This document shows positions 26,146 to 34,501 of a stretch of DNA of 64,000 nucleotides, in pieces. Made by a program: the position numbers and the translations under genes. This DNA comes from Streptomyces puniciscabiei. GTDB lineage: Bacteria > Actinomycetota > Actinomycetes > Streptomycetales > Streptomycetaceae. The DNA is taken from the NCBI RefSeq assembly GCF_006715785.1, contig NZ_VFNX01000003.1, positions 248,001 through 312,000 on the forward strand, given 5' to 3'. Each line of letters begins with the position of its first letter. Within the stretch, counting starts at the first letter, position 1. The notes beneath the pieces are model-generated. The model made no database searches and had not been told where the DNA came from. It saw nothing but the letters and a program-made list of their open reading frames with translations.

Positions 26146-26400
26146 GGAAGTCCTGCTGAAAGCCACCCGTGGGCGCGACGGGGCGGGGAAGCAGACTTGA
26201 TCCGCGGAGCGCGGTCGTGCTCGTCACGACGGTCGCCAGGGACGGCCCCGAGCGGCGACGCGCCGTGGCGGACGGCGTGGCGGCGCACCGGCGGTCGAGC
26301 GGCCGGCCTGCGGAGCTGATCTGCTCAGCGCCTGCAGCAGGGACGGCGGCAGCGTTCCGCGGCACACCGGGCAGGGGGGACCGACGGCGTCCCGGAAGCC

Positions 26401-26700
26401 GTGGCCGTGCTCTTCCACCTGCAGCTGGTGGTGCGGGGCGGCGCCGTGGCGGAACCCGCGCCCGTGGCCCCGTCGTTCCCGGTGGCCTTCTCCGAGACCG
26501 GGAACGACACGCCCGCCCGCGAGTGGCTGGACGGACTGCTCGCGGGCGAGGAGCAGACGGAGGGCGGGGACCGCGCCTACCCCGGTGCGCTCGCCGCCCA
26601 CCTCCACATCGGCGTGGCCGGCACGAGCGTGCTGAGCCTCTCGGAGTGGCTGTCCGAGGAAGGGGCCGCCGCCCACATCGAGGCGGGAGCTTCGGTCACA
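26401..26700 (+). pseudogene. Coding-like fragment of unknown family, probably a remnant
   Basis: In frame 1, about 100 codons have the GC3 pattern and composition of a real protein: VAVLFHLQLVVRGGAVAEP, GNDTPAREWLDGLLAGEEQT, LAAHLHIGVAGTSVLSLSEW. After about 26700 the frame continues with Arg/Pro-rich nonsense into the next gene without a stop. No ribosome site is seen at the GTG 26401. I do not recognise the family. A decayed gene or one ended by a frameshift fits best; it might also be chance in GC-rich DNA. The rest of 26701-26902 has no gene. Confidence 0.3.
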
Positions 26701-26902
26701 TATGCCTGCTGTGCGACACATCGGGTGAGATGGTCCACAATCAAAGACGACGCAGCGATGGCCGTCCGCCCCGAGGGTGATCGGGGTCGTGGAAGGAGGC
26801 CGCGATGCAGCGCTCGAGCCAAGGGCTGTCCTGGCCGATCGGCTGTGACCGGCCGGCAGCCCCGGCGACGACCGGGACCGGCCGTCAGACCACTGGGCGC
26901 GG

Positions 26903-28240
26903 GTGATGGCGGGAGCGAGGCAGGGCAGACCGCTGAGGCATCCGCACCTCCCCGACCTGCACGAGCGTCTGCGGTCCGAGCTGAGCCGGATCGACGAGCA
27001 GCTGCGCGCCCTGCTGTCCTCCATGGACCGGCTCCAGGGCCTGCTGGACGCGGTGCTGGCCATCAGCCGCGAAGTGGAGCTGCCCGCGGTGCTGCACCGT
27101 ATCGTGACGACCGCCATGGAGCTGGTCGGCGCCCGCTACGGAGCCCTGGGCGTGCTCGACGAATCCGGAGAACGCCTGGAGCAGTTCATCGCGGCCGGTC
27201 TGACCGAGCGGGAACGCGAGGCTCTGGCCGAGGCCGGGCTGCCGCGCGGTCTGGGCGTCCTCGGCCACCTGATCCGCTACCCCGACCCGCTGCGGATCGA
27301 CGACATCCCGGCTCACCCCTCCTCCGCCGGATTCCCGCCCGGCCACCCGCGCCTGCACACCCTGCTCGGCGTCGCCATCACCGTGCGCGGCGAGATCTAC
27401 GGCGACCTCTACCTCTCCGAGCGGAGCGACGGGCAGCCCTTCGACGCCCACGACGAGAACATCGTCGTCGCCCTGGCCGGCGCCGCCGGCATCGCGATCG
27501 AGAACGTCCGCCTGTTCGAACGGATTCGCGTCGGGGCCGAGCAGTTCCAGCGGCTTCTGCTGCCCACACTGCCCGACCTGCGGCCGTTCACCGCCGCCGC
27601 CATCTACCGGCCCGCCGCCGAGCCCAGTCAGCTCGGCGGGGACTGGTACGACGCCATCCCGCTGCCCGACGGCGCCGTGGCGGTCGTCATCGGGGACGTG
27701 GCCGGGCACGACCTGCAGGCCGCGGCCGCCATGGCCGCCACCCGGAACATGCTGCGCGCTCTCGTGTTCGACCAGAACAGTCCGCCCGGCGCGGTCCTCG
27801 CCCGGCTCGACCGCGCCCTGGAGACACTCACGAGCCCTCGCGTCACGACCACCACCCTGGCCCGCATCGAACCGGAGGAACCGGCCTGGCGACTGCGCTG
27901 GAGCACCGCGGGTCACGTCCCGCCGCTGCTGATCACCCGTGAGCACCACGTGGCCTATCTGCTCGGCGAGCCCGGGCTGCCGCTCGGTGTCGACACCGGG
28001 CAGCCCCGCCCGGACCACTCCCGCGTCCTGCCCCCGGAGGCCACCGTCGTCTTCTTCACCGACGGACTGATCGAGCACCCGGGCCACCCGGTGGACGAGA
28101 GCCTGCGTGAACTCGCCGGTCTCGCGGCGGCCCATGCCGCCCTCCCGCTGCCGGAGTTCGTCCAGGCGCTCGCCGATCAGCACCCCAGCGACGGTCACGA
28201 CGACATGGCCATCCTCGCCGTGCGCACCCCACCGGGCTGA
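26903..28240 (+). CDS. GAF-PP2C (SpoIIE-type) protein phosphatase
   Basis: 445 aa. Order: a short coiled-coil region (residues 10-45, LHERLRSELSRIDEQLRALL), GAF domain about 50-205 (LHRIVTTAMELVGARYGALG; IYGDLYLSERSDGQPFDAHD), then a PP2C/SpoIIE phosphatase domain 220-445 with GGDWYDAIPLPDGAVAVVIG, DVAGHDLQAAAAMA and FFTDGLIE metal ligands. Such RsbU-like enzymes dephosphorylate anti-anti-sigma factors in stress and development control. There is no kinase domain. GTG 26903 or ATG 26906 may start it; neither has a strong ribosome site. A membrane MASE1 protein is encoded downstream. Confidence 0.9.
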   Translation: MMAGARQGRPLRHPHLPDLHERLRSELSRIDEQLRALLSSMDRLQGLLDAVLAISREVELPAVLHRIVTTAMELVGARYGALGVLDESGERLEQFIAAGLTEREREALAEAGLPRGLGVLGHLIRYPDPLRIDDIPAHPSSAGFPPGHPRLHTLLGVAITVRGEIYGDLYLSERSDGQPFDAHDENIVVALAGAAGIAIENVRLFERIRVGAEQFQRLLLPTLPDLRPFTAAAIYRPAAEPSQLGGDWYDAIPLPDGAVAVVIGDVAGHDLQAAAAMAATRNMLRALVFDQNSPPGAVLARLDRALETLTSPRVTTTTLARIEPEEPAWRLRWSTAGHVPPLLITREHHVAYLLGEPGLPLGVDTGQPRPDHSRVLPPEATVVFFTDGLIEHPGHPVDESLRELAGLAAAHAALPLPEFVQALADQHPSDGHDDMAILAVRTPPG

Positions 28241-28435
28241 CCTCCCGGGTCACCGCGGTCGTGACCGGGGCCGGGCCGGCCGGCCTGCCGTGGAGGAACC
28301 AGCTGATCCGGCGGATGATGGGGTGGTTCGGACGTTGGATTCGGGTGCTGGGTTCGGATGTCGGGTCCGGACGCCGGGCTCGCGTCCCGGATTCGCGTCT
28401 CGTGTTCGGGGCGATGTCGAAGCGGAGGTCGCCCG

Positions 28436-29500
28436 ATGGCTGTCGCGCGGCGTCAAGGGCTCCGGCGCAGTGGTCCGGCCGCCCTGGAGATCTGTGTCAT
28501 CGCCGCGCTGTACTACGGCTCGGCCAGGCTGGGACTGCTCCAGCAGCTGGTGCGCGGCCAGGTCACCCCGCTGTGGCCGCCGAGCGGTATCGCGGTGGCG
28601 AGCCTGCTCCTGCGCGGGCCACGGGTCTGGCCGGGCATCGCGCTCGGCGCGTTCCTGGTCAACATCTCGCTGGGGCCGTCGCTGCCGGCCGTGCTCGCCA
28701 TCGCGGCGGGGAACACCCTCGCTCCGGTCTGCTCCTACCTGCTGCTGGGCCGAACGGGATTCCGCACGGAACTGGACCGGCTGCGGGACGCCCTCGCACT
28801 GATCTTTCTCGGTGGGTTCACGGGGATGCTGGTCAGCGCGACGACGGGCACCGGGACCCTGGCCCTCGCCGGGGCGCTGCGCCCCGGCGACTTCTGGCCG
28901 ACGTGGTCGGTGTGGTGGACCGGCGACGCGATGGGCGTCCTGGTGGTCACGCCGGTCCTGCTCGCCCTGCGCTCGGCGTACCGGCCGAAGAGCGCGCGGC
29001 CGTCCCGGTGCGTGGAGGCACTGCTGCTCGCGGCCGCGACGGCCGGCGTCGGATTCCTCGTGGCCGGTCACGCGCCCCTGCTGTTCCTCGGCTTCCCGCT
29101 GCTGACCTGGGCGGCCTTCCGCTTCCAGCTGGCCGGGGCCGCGCCCTGCGCGCTGGCCGTGTCGACCTTCGCGATCATCGCCGGTGCCGAGCGGACGGGT
29201 CCGTTCGCCGGTCACGACCTGCTGACCAAGATGATCACCCTGCAGGCCTTCAACGGTTCCGCCGCACTGACCGCGCTGCTGCTCTCGGCGGTCGTCAGCG
29301 AGCGGAACCGGACCCAGCGGGAGATCGCACGGGCCTGCACGCAGCTCGCCGGGATGGCGGCCAGGATCGCGGCCGGCGACCACCGTCCGGCCCTCCCCGA
29401 CACGGGGAAGGAGGACGAGAAGGCGGAGACGAGGCAAGAGGGGCATGGGAGGGAGGCCGGAGACCCGCGGACACCACAAAGGCCGTCTCCTCATCGCTGA
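28436..29500 (+). CDS. MASE1-domain membrane sensor without output domain
   Basis: 354 aa. Eight hydrophobic segments form a MASE1 domain: [51 protein letters not shown] and [19 protein letters not shown]. Elsewhere MASE1 senses signals for histidine kinases or diguanylate cyclases, but here only a 65-residue charged tail follows ([20 protein letters not shown], then Glu/Lys-rich). GGAGG seven bases before ATG 28436 sets the start; the preceding 28241-28430 contains GGTTCGG-type imperfect repeats and no gene. It may signal through a partner, perhaps the PP2C phosphatase encoded upstream. Confidence 0.85.
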   Translation: MAVARRQGLRRSGPAALEICVIAALYYGSARLGLLQQLVRGQVTPLWPPSGIAVASLLLRGPRVWPGIALGAFLVNISLGPSLPAVLAIAAGNTLAPVCSYLLLGRTGFRTELDRLRDALALIFLGGFTGMLVSATTGTGTLALAGALRPGDFWPTWSVWWTGDAMGVLVVTPVLLALRSAYRPKSARPSRCVEALLLAAATAGVGFLVAGHAPLLFLGFPLLTWAAFRFQLAGAAPCALAVSTFAIIAGAERTGPFAGHDLLTKMITLQAFNGSAALTALLLSAVVSERNRTQREIARACTQLAGMAARIAAGDHRPALPDTGKEDEKAETRQEGHGREAGDPRTPQRPSPHR

Positions 29501-29531
29501 GCAGACGGCCTCCGACCGGCTGAAAAGCTGG

Positions 29532-29605
<74 letters not shown>

Positions 29606-29692
29606 GTGCCGTTTGACCTGGGGTTTCCCCGGTCGAAACGCGCAGGGAAACAATACCGCACTCGGCTCGGTGATCGCGCACCGGTTTTCCGG

Positions 29693-29723
29693 TTGACCTC
29701 AAGTTTGGTTGAGGTTGCACGAT
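29693..29723 (+). promoter_or_regulatory. MerR/SoxR-type promoter with CCTCAA-N6-TTGAGG operator
   Basis: A -35 TTGACC (29693-29698) is separated by an unusually long 19-base spacer from CACGAT (29718-29723). The spacer carries the inverted repeat ACCTCAA-N6-TTGAGGT (29696-29715), the layout of MerR-family activators and close to the SoxR site (CCTCAAG...CTTGAGG). Transcription would start within a base or so of the ATG at 29731, which has no ribosome site, so a leaderless mRNA is likely. Confidence 0.65.
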
Positions 29724-29730
29724 CGTCGGC

Positions 29731-30438
29731 ATGACGATCACAGCGGACGAAAGCCGCACCTACGGCTATGAGGACCTGCCCGGGCTGATGAGCCTGATGA
29801 CCGGCGACGAGAAGCACGGACCGGCGGCCACCTCCACCCTCGACGTGCTGTGGGTGCTCTACGACCGGGTGCTCCGGGTGACGCCGGAGCGGCGCGACGA
29901 TCCGGCGCGGGACCGGTTCCTGCTGAGCAAGGGGCACGGGCCCATGGCGTACTACGCCGTCCTGGCCGCGAAGGGGTTCGTGCCCGTGGACTGGCTGCCC
30001 GGGTTCGGATCGTACGACTCCCCGCTCGGGCACCACCCGGACCGGGTGCTGGTGCCGGGCGCGGAGATCGGCAGCGGCTCGCTCGGGCACGGGCTGCCGA
30101 TCGCGGTGGGCAGCGCGCTGGGGCTGCGGGCGCAGGGGCTGCACGATCCGGCGGTCTGGGTGCTGATCGGCGACGCCGAGCTGGACGAGGGCAGCAACCA
30201 CGAGGCGATCGCCTTCGCCGGGCCCGCCGGCCTGGAGCGGCTGCACACCATCGTGGTCGACAACTCCTCCGCCAGTCACGCCCGGCCCGGCGGGATCGCC
30301 GCCCGGTTCGAGGCGGCGGGCTGGTCGGCGGTGACCGTCGACGGGCGCGACCACGAGGCGCTGTACGCCGCGTTCACCGCGCCGCATCCCGGGCGGCCGC
30401 ACGTGGTCGTGGCACGCGTCGAGCCGAAGAACGCCTGA
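29731..30438 (+). CDS. Transketolase, N-terminal (TPP pyrophosphate-binding) subunit
   Basis: 235 aa. Carries the PP domain of transketolase: FLLSKGHGPMAYYAVLAAKG, GSYDSPLGHHPDRVL, GSGSLGHGLPIAVGSALGLR and the TPP motif IGDAELDEGSNHEAI. The matching pyrimidine and C-terminal domains are encoded separately 43 bases downstream, so the enzyme is a two-subunit transketolase of the kind seen in archaea and some actinobacteria. It transfers two-carbon units between sugar phosphates or related compounds. The gene lies directly behind a MerR/SoxR-like promoter. Confidence 0.92.
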   Translation: MTITADESRTYGYEDLPGLMSLMTGDEKHGPAATSTLDVLWVLYDRVLRVTPERRDDPARDRFLLSKGHGPMAYYAVLAAKGFVPVDWLPGFGSYDSPLGHHPDRVLVPGAEIGSGSLGHGLPIAVGSALGLRAQGLHDPAVWVLIGDAELDEGSNHEAIAFAGPAGLERLHTIVVDNSSASHARPGGIAARFEAAGWSAVTVDGRDHEALYAAFTAPHPGRPHVVVARVEPKNA

Positions 30439-30481
30439 ATCCCGTCTCCCTGACTCCCGCCTCCTGGAAAGGCACACCCCG

Positions 30482-31396
30482 ATGGACACCATGCGTGACC
30501 GTTTCGCCCCCGTCGTCTCCCGGCTGCTGGACGAGGATCCGCGCGTCGCGGTGGTCCTCGCCGAGATCGGCAAGGACGGCTTCCGCGAGGCCATGGCCCG
30601 GCATCCCGACCGGGTCGTCAACGTCGGCATCCGCGAGCAGCTGCTGGTCGGGGCGGCGGCGGGGCTGGCGCTGACCGGGCTGCGACCGGTGGTGCACACC
30701 TTCGCCAGCTTCCTCGTGGAGCGGCCGTTCGAGCAGGTCAAGCTCGATCTCGGACACCAGAACACCGGGGCGGTGCTGGTGAGCGCGGCCGCCTCCTTCG
30801 ACTGGCCGGCCGGCGGCTACACCCACATGGCCCCGGGCGATGTGGCGCTCCTCGACACGCTGGACGGCTGGACCGTGCACGTGCCCGGACACCCGGACGA
30901 GGCCGAGACACTGCTGCACCACGCGGTCTCCGCCGGCGACGACAAGGTGTACGTACGGCTGTCCGTGCAGTCCAACCGGCAGGGACGGCTGATCGACGGC
31001 GAGCACGTCCTCACGGTCCGCGAGGGCCGCCGGGGTGTGGTGCTCGCCGTGGGCCCGGTGCTGGACCCGGTCCTGGCCGCCACGGAGGGCCTGGACGTGA
31101 CCGTCCTGTACGCGACGACCGTACGGCCCTTCGACGCGGTCGGTCTGCGCCGGGCGACGGAGGCGGCGGGCACCGATGTCGTGCTCGTCGAGCCGTATCT
31201 CGCGGGCACGTCGACGACCGCGGTGAGCGAGGCCCTCTCGGACGTGCCGCACCGGATCCTCGGCCTCGGGGTCGGCCGCCGCGAGCTGCGCCGTTACGGG
31301 ACGATCGAGGAGCACGTGGCCGCGCACGGGCTGGACCCGGAGTCCTTGCGCGAGCGGATCGCCGCGTTCACGACGCCCACGCACCGGGCCGGTTGA
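30482..31396 (+). CDS. Transketolase, C-terminal subunit
   Basis: 304 aa. Pyrimidine-binding domain with DEDPRVAVVLAEIGKDGF, VNVGIREQLLVGAAAGLAL and TFASFLVERPFEQVKLDLG, followed by the transketolase C-terminal domain (DVTVLYATTVRPFDAVGLR). Together with the preceding subunit it forms the active site; the catalytic Glu lies in GIREQ. GGAAAGG precedes the ATG by about ten bases. The two halves together are shorter than a typical single-chain TktA, consistent with a specialised role rather than the housekeeping pentose phosphate enzyme. Confidence 0.92.
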   Translation: MDTMRDRFAPVVSRLLDEDPRVAVVLAEIGKDGFREAMARHPDRVVNVGIREQLLVGAAAGLALTGLRPVVHTFASFLVERPFEQVKLDLGHQNTGAVLVSAAASFDWPAGGYTHMAPGDVALLDTLDGWTVHVPGHPDEAETLLHHAVSAGDDKVYVRLSVQSNRQGRLIDGEHVLTVREGRRGVVLAVGPVLDPVLAATEGLDVTVLYATTVRPFDAVGLRRATEAAGTDVVLVEPYLAGTSTTAVSEALSDVPHRILGLGVGRRELRRYGTIEEHVAAHGLDPESLRERIAAFTTPTHRAG

Positions 31397-31421
31397 GCGC
31401 CGGACGCGGCTGCGGATCCAT

Positions 31422-31452
31422 GGGGGCCGGTCGCGCGGTTCCCCGCGCCCCC
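31422..31452. terminator. Streptomyces-type repeated hairpin after the transketolase operon
   Basis: GGGGGC (31422-31427) and GCCCCC (31447-31452) enclose a second perfect stem GCGCGG-TTCC-CCGCGC (31433-31448 region). This sequence type (GGTCGCGCGGTTCCCCGCGCCCC) is a very common dispersed hairpin in Streptomyces genomes. It lies 25 bases past the transketolase stop and 85 bases past the end of the convergent MFS gene, so it may end both transcripts. Confidence 0.6.
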
Positions 31453-31536
31453 AGGGGGTCGCAGTCACCCGCACCTTCATGCGCACCGCAACTGCGCGCG
31501 ATCCTGCAGCGCAGGACAGCCGCACAGGCTGTGCGC

Positions 31537-32826
31537 TCAGTGCGCGGGCGCCTGCGCGTCCGCCCGGACCAGGTCCCGTATCGCCGGTACCGCGAGCAGC
31601 GCCAGGGCCACCGCCAGGCTGGTCACCGCGGAGACCAGCAGGACGTGGCCGGCACCGAGCGCACCGGCCGCCGGACCCGCGAGGGCCTGGCCCACCGGCA
31701 TCATGGCGAGGGAGCCGGCGACGTCGTAGGCGTGGATGCGGTTGAGGACGTCCGGCGGGACCTGGGTCTGCACGCTGGTCGCCCACATCACGCCCCAGAA
31801 CGACATCCCGGCGCCGGCCACGGCCGCTCCCGTCGCCATCGCCGGCACGCCGAGCCCGGCGCCGACGGCCGCGGGGAAGCCGAAGAAGGCGAACAGGGAC
31901 AGCGCGCCGGCGCGGAGCATACGGCGCGGCCGCAGCCGGAGCGCGAGCAGGCCACCGACCACCGTGCCCGCGCCCAGGGCGGAGTTGACCAGGCCGTAGG
32001 CGCGCGGGCCGTGCCGCTGGACGACCTCGGTGGCGACGAGCGGGACGGTCGGACCCCAGACCGCGATCATGTACAGGCACCACACGGCGATCACGGCCCA
32101 CAGCCAGGTCCGGGATCTGAACTCCCGCCAGCCCTGGACCAGATCGGCCCGGAAGGCACGCATCCCTCGCCCGGTGGCCGCGCGGGTGCCCTCGGGCAGT
32201 GGGGGCAGCCGGAGCAGCAGCAGGCACAGGGCGCTCGTCGCGTAGGTGGCGGCGTGCGCGGCGAACACCGCGCCGGGCGAGGCGAGGCCGACCAGAACAC
32301 CGGCGACGGCCGGACCGGCGAGCTGGGCGGCGGACTCGGCGATGCGGATCGCGCCGTTGGCGCCCTGGACGTCGGCGGCCAGCCGGGGCACCGTACTGGC
32401 CACGCCCGGCTGGAAGACCGCACCCGCCGCGCCGCCCACCAGACCGATCGCGCAGATCTGCCACAGCACCACATGCCCGGCGAAGAACAGGCCCGCCGCG
32501 AGGGACTGGGTGACGAGCCGGACGAGGTCGGCGCCGATCATCAGCCTGCGGGTGCTGAACCGGTCGGCGATGACCCCGCCGAAGACGACGAGCCCGGCGA
32601 ACGCAGCCGCCGTCGAGGCCATCGCGAGGCCGACCGCGCCCGCGCCGTATCCGTGCTGGAGCAGGCCGGCGGCCAGGGCCACGGGCAGCATGGTGTCGCC
32701 GAGGCGGGCGACGGCCCGGGCCACGAAGAACAGGGCGAAGTCCCGCGACCATACGGCCCGCCGGCCGGCCACGGCCCGGCCCGTCCCCCGGCTGGTGGTG
32801 TCGCGCCGTGCGTCCGTTCCCGTCAT
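31537..32826 (-). CDS. MFS transporter (enterobactin-exporter/EntS-like)
   Basis: 429 aa with about 11-12 membrane helices. Seen: FALFFVARAVARLGDTMLPV at the first helix, loop 2-3 GGVIADRFSTRRLMIGADLV, and PPDVLNRIHAYDVAGSLAMM late in the second half, which places it in the MFS_3/EntS group of drug or siderophore exporters. A 25-residue Arg/Thr-rich N-terminus precedes the first helix. GGGGAGGGAG lies upstream of ATG 32826; in-frame sequence further upstream belongs to shadows of the neighbouring gene. Substrate unknown. Confidence 0.9.
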   Translation of the reverse strand: MTGTDARRDTTSRGTGRAVAGRRAVWSRDFALFFVARAVARLGDTMLPVALAAGLLQHGYGAGAVGLAMASTAAAFAGLVVFGGVIADRFSTRRLMIGADLVRLVTQSLAAGLFFAGHVVLWQICAIGLVGGAAGAVFQPGVASTVPRLAADVQGANGAIRIAESAAQLAGPAVAGVLVGLASPGAVFAAHAATYATSALCLLLLRLPPLPEGTRAATGRGMRAFRADLVQGWREFRSRTWLWAVIAVWCLYMIAVWGPTVPLVATEVVQRHGPRAYGLVNSALGAGTVVGGLLALRLRPRRMLRAGALSLFAFFGFPAAVGAGLGVPAMATGAAVAGAGMSFWGVMWATSVQTQVPPDVLNRIHAYDVAGSLAMMPVGQALAGPAAGALGAGHVLLVSAVTSLAVALALLAVPAIRDLVRADAQAPAH

Positions 32827-32920
32827 CGCGGATGCTCCCTCCCCGTCGCCCCCAGCGGTGCCGCGCCCGACTGCGCCGCGCGGGATCATGCCACGCCCGG
32901 CTCGCGCGCACCGGGCCTTT

Positions 32921-33280
32921 TCACTCTCCGGGCGGCAGGCCCAACTCGGGGTGGGCGTCCAGGAGTCGGGGCGGTGCGGCCTGCCGCCAGGAGTCGGCGA
33001 GGATGTCCCGCAGCTCGTCCTCGTCCTCCAGCGCGGAGAGTCTCGCTCTGACCCACGCGAACTGTGCCTCGTGGTCGGCGATCCAGAACTTCCCCGGCTC
33101 GGCCAGCACCAGTTCGTCGCGCTCGTCCTTGGGGCAGCGCACGGCGATGGACGTCTCGTCCTCGGGCAGGGTCGCGAACATCTTCCCGGCCACCCGGAAC
33201 GTGGGCATGCTCCAGGCGATCTTCTCCGTGGTGTCCGGCAGGGACAGGGCGATACGGCGTACGTCTTCGGCATCCGGCAT
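32921..33280 (-). CDS. MmcQ/YjbR-family protein
   Basis: 119 aa. Typical start VRRIALSLPDTTEKIAWSMP, then FRVAGKMFATLPEDETSIAV and a final WVRARLSALEDEDELRDILA helix. The family has a double-wing fold and is annotated as DNA-binding-like, but a function has not been shown. ATG 33280 is used as it puts the family's first helix near the N-terminus. It stands alone between the MFS and GNAT genes on the same strand. Confidence 0.88.
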   Translation of the reverse strand: MPDAEDVRRIALSLPDTTEKIAWSMPTFRVAGKMFATLPEDETSIAVRCPKDERDELVLAEPGKFWIADHEAQFAWVRARLSALEDEDELRDILADSWRQAAPPRLLDAHPELGLPPGE

Positions 33281-33310
33281 GCAACGCACGGTAGCCCCTG
33301 CCACTGACAG

Positions 33311-33841
33311 TCACCCGGCCGGCGGCTCCAGCCGCTTGTAGTACAGGGTCGTCGGGCGCAGCTCGCCGCCGGGACTCTCCGCGTAGTCGGGGATGACGCC
33401 GACCGGGGTCCAGCCGGCCGAGCGGTAGAGGTGCTCGGCGGGGCTGCCGGTCTCGGTGTCGAGGTGGAGCAGGGTGATGCCGTCGGCAGCGGCGGCTTCC
33501 TCGGCGGTGCTCAGGAGGCGGCGGCCCAGTCCCCGCCCGCGCGCGGAGCGGTGCACCATCAGCTTCACCAGCTCCGCGCGGTGGCGGCTGTTCGGCTTGT
33601 CGGGGTAGGCCAGGCTCACCGTTCCGGCCGGCCGGCCGGTGCCGTCGAGTGCCGCCCAGACGGCGAGCCGGCCCGCCGCCGTCGCCTCGGCCCGCTCCCG
33701 CCACCAGGCGGCGGCCTCCTCGTGCGTGAGCGCCGCGAGGAAGCCGACCGAGGCGCCACCGGCCACGGTGTCGGCCAGCAGGTCCGCCAACTCCCCCGCC
33801 CGGCGCCGTATTTGTGCGGCGTTCCAGCGCTCCACCCTCAC
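33311..33841 (-). CDS. GNAT-family N-acetyltransferase
   Basis: 176 aa. The acetyl-CoA-binding motif A is clear: ELVKLMVHRSARGRGLGRRL followed by LSTAEEAAAADGITLLHLDT and the C-terminal AEHLYRSAGWTPVGVIPDYA. It would acetylate an amine on a small molecule. The GTG start overlaps the TGA of the XRE-cupin gene upstream (GTGA), so the two are translationally coupled and this enzyme is probably under that regulator. Substrate unknown. Confidence 0.9.
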   Translation of the reverse strand: MRVERWNAAQIRRRAGELADLLADTVAGGASVGFLAALTHEEAAAWWRERAEATAAGRLAVWAALDGTGRPAGTVSLAYPDKPNSRHRAELVKLMVHRSARGRGLGRRLLSTAEEAAAADGITLLHLDTETGSPAEHLYRSAGWTPVGVIPDYAESPGGELRPTTLYYKRLEPPAG

Positions 33842-34422
33842 GGCCGCACCACCGCCAGCACATACCGTGCCTCGACGGGGCCGGCACAGCGGAACCGGGT
33901 CGGGCCGAAGACACGCATCCGCAGGCAGTCCCCGGGGTCCAGGTGGTGGAGCTGCTCCCCGTCGGTCACCTCCAGGGCGCCGTCGAGCACCCACAGGTGC
34001 TGTTCCAGGCCGGTCACGGGCGGGCGGTCGTAGGCGATGTCGGCCCCGGGTGCGAGCCGGCCCTCGACCAGTTCGCCGCGCAGCCCCGCGTGCGGCGGGG
34101 ACACGGACCGCCGGACGAATCCGGAGCCGCGGTCCTGCCAGATCCGCTGGTCGGCGGCCCGGACCAGCGGTGCGGGTGCCGCCTCGACCTCGCTGAGCAG
34201 CTGGGACATGGTGCGGCCGTAGACATGGCAGAGCCGGTTCAGTACGGAGGCGGTGGGGCTGATCTCCGCGCGTTCGGCGCGCGACAGGGTGGACCGGCTC
34301 ACCCCGCTGCGCTCGGCCAGCTCCCCCAGGGACCAGCCGTGCTGGGCCCGCAGCTCGGCGAGGCGGGCGCCGAGCCGGGCGTCGACGGGCTCGGGGACCG
34401 AGCCAACCTCACCCTTTCTCAT
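33838..34422 (-). CDS. XRE-family regulator with cupin sensor domain
   Basis: 194 aa. HTH in residues 15-70 (LGARLAELRAQHGWSLGELA; GVSRSTLSRAERAEISPTA), then a C-terminal cupin (GLEQHLWVLDGALEVTDGEQ; LDPGDCLRMRVFGPTRF) that would bind a small ligand. The first codon sits inside a 25-bp palindrome and has no ribosome site, so the transcript may be leaderless and self-repressed. It is coupled to the GNAT gene; such pairs often modify and sense the same metabolite, which is inference here. Confidence 0.9.
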   Translation of the reverse strand: MRKGEVGSVPEPVDARLGARLAELRAQHGWSLGELAERSGVSRSTLSRAERAEISPTASVLNRLCHVYGRTMSQLLSEVEAAPAPLVRAADQRIWQDRGSGFVRRSVSPPHAGLRGELVEGRLAPGADIAYDRPPVTGLEQHLWVLDGALEVTDGEQLHHLDPGDCLRMRVFGPTRFRCAGPVEARYVLAVVRP

Positions 34423-34445
34423 ATCAGGGATGCTATCCCGGATAT
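34421..34445. promoter_or_regulatory. 25-bp palindromic operator at the XRE-cupin start
   Basis: ATATC-A-GGGAT-GCT-ATCCC-G-GATAT: arms of 11 with one mismatch around a 3-base centre. It begins at the second base of the start codon and covers the region where a promoter must lie for a leaderless transcript. An autoregulatory site is the simplest reading. Confidence 0.6.
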
Positions 34446-34501
34446 GAAACGCACACCACCTCGTCCGGCGCGCGGACCGCAGGTCCCACGCCGGCGGTTC
34501 C

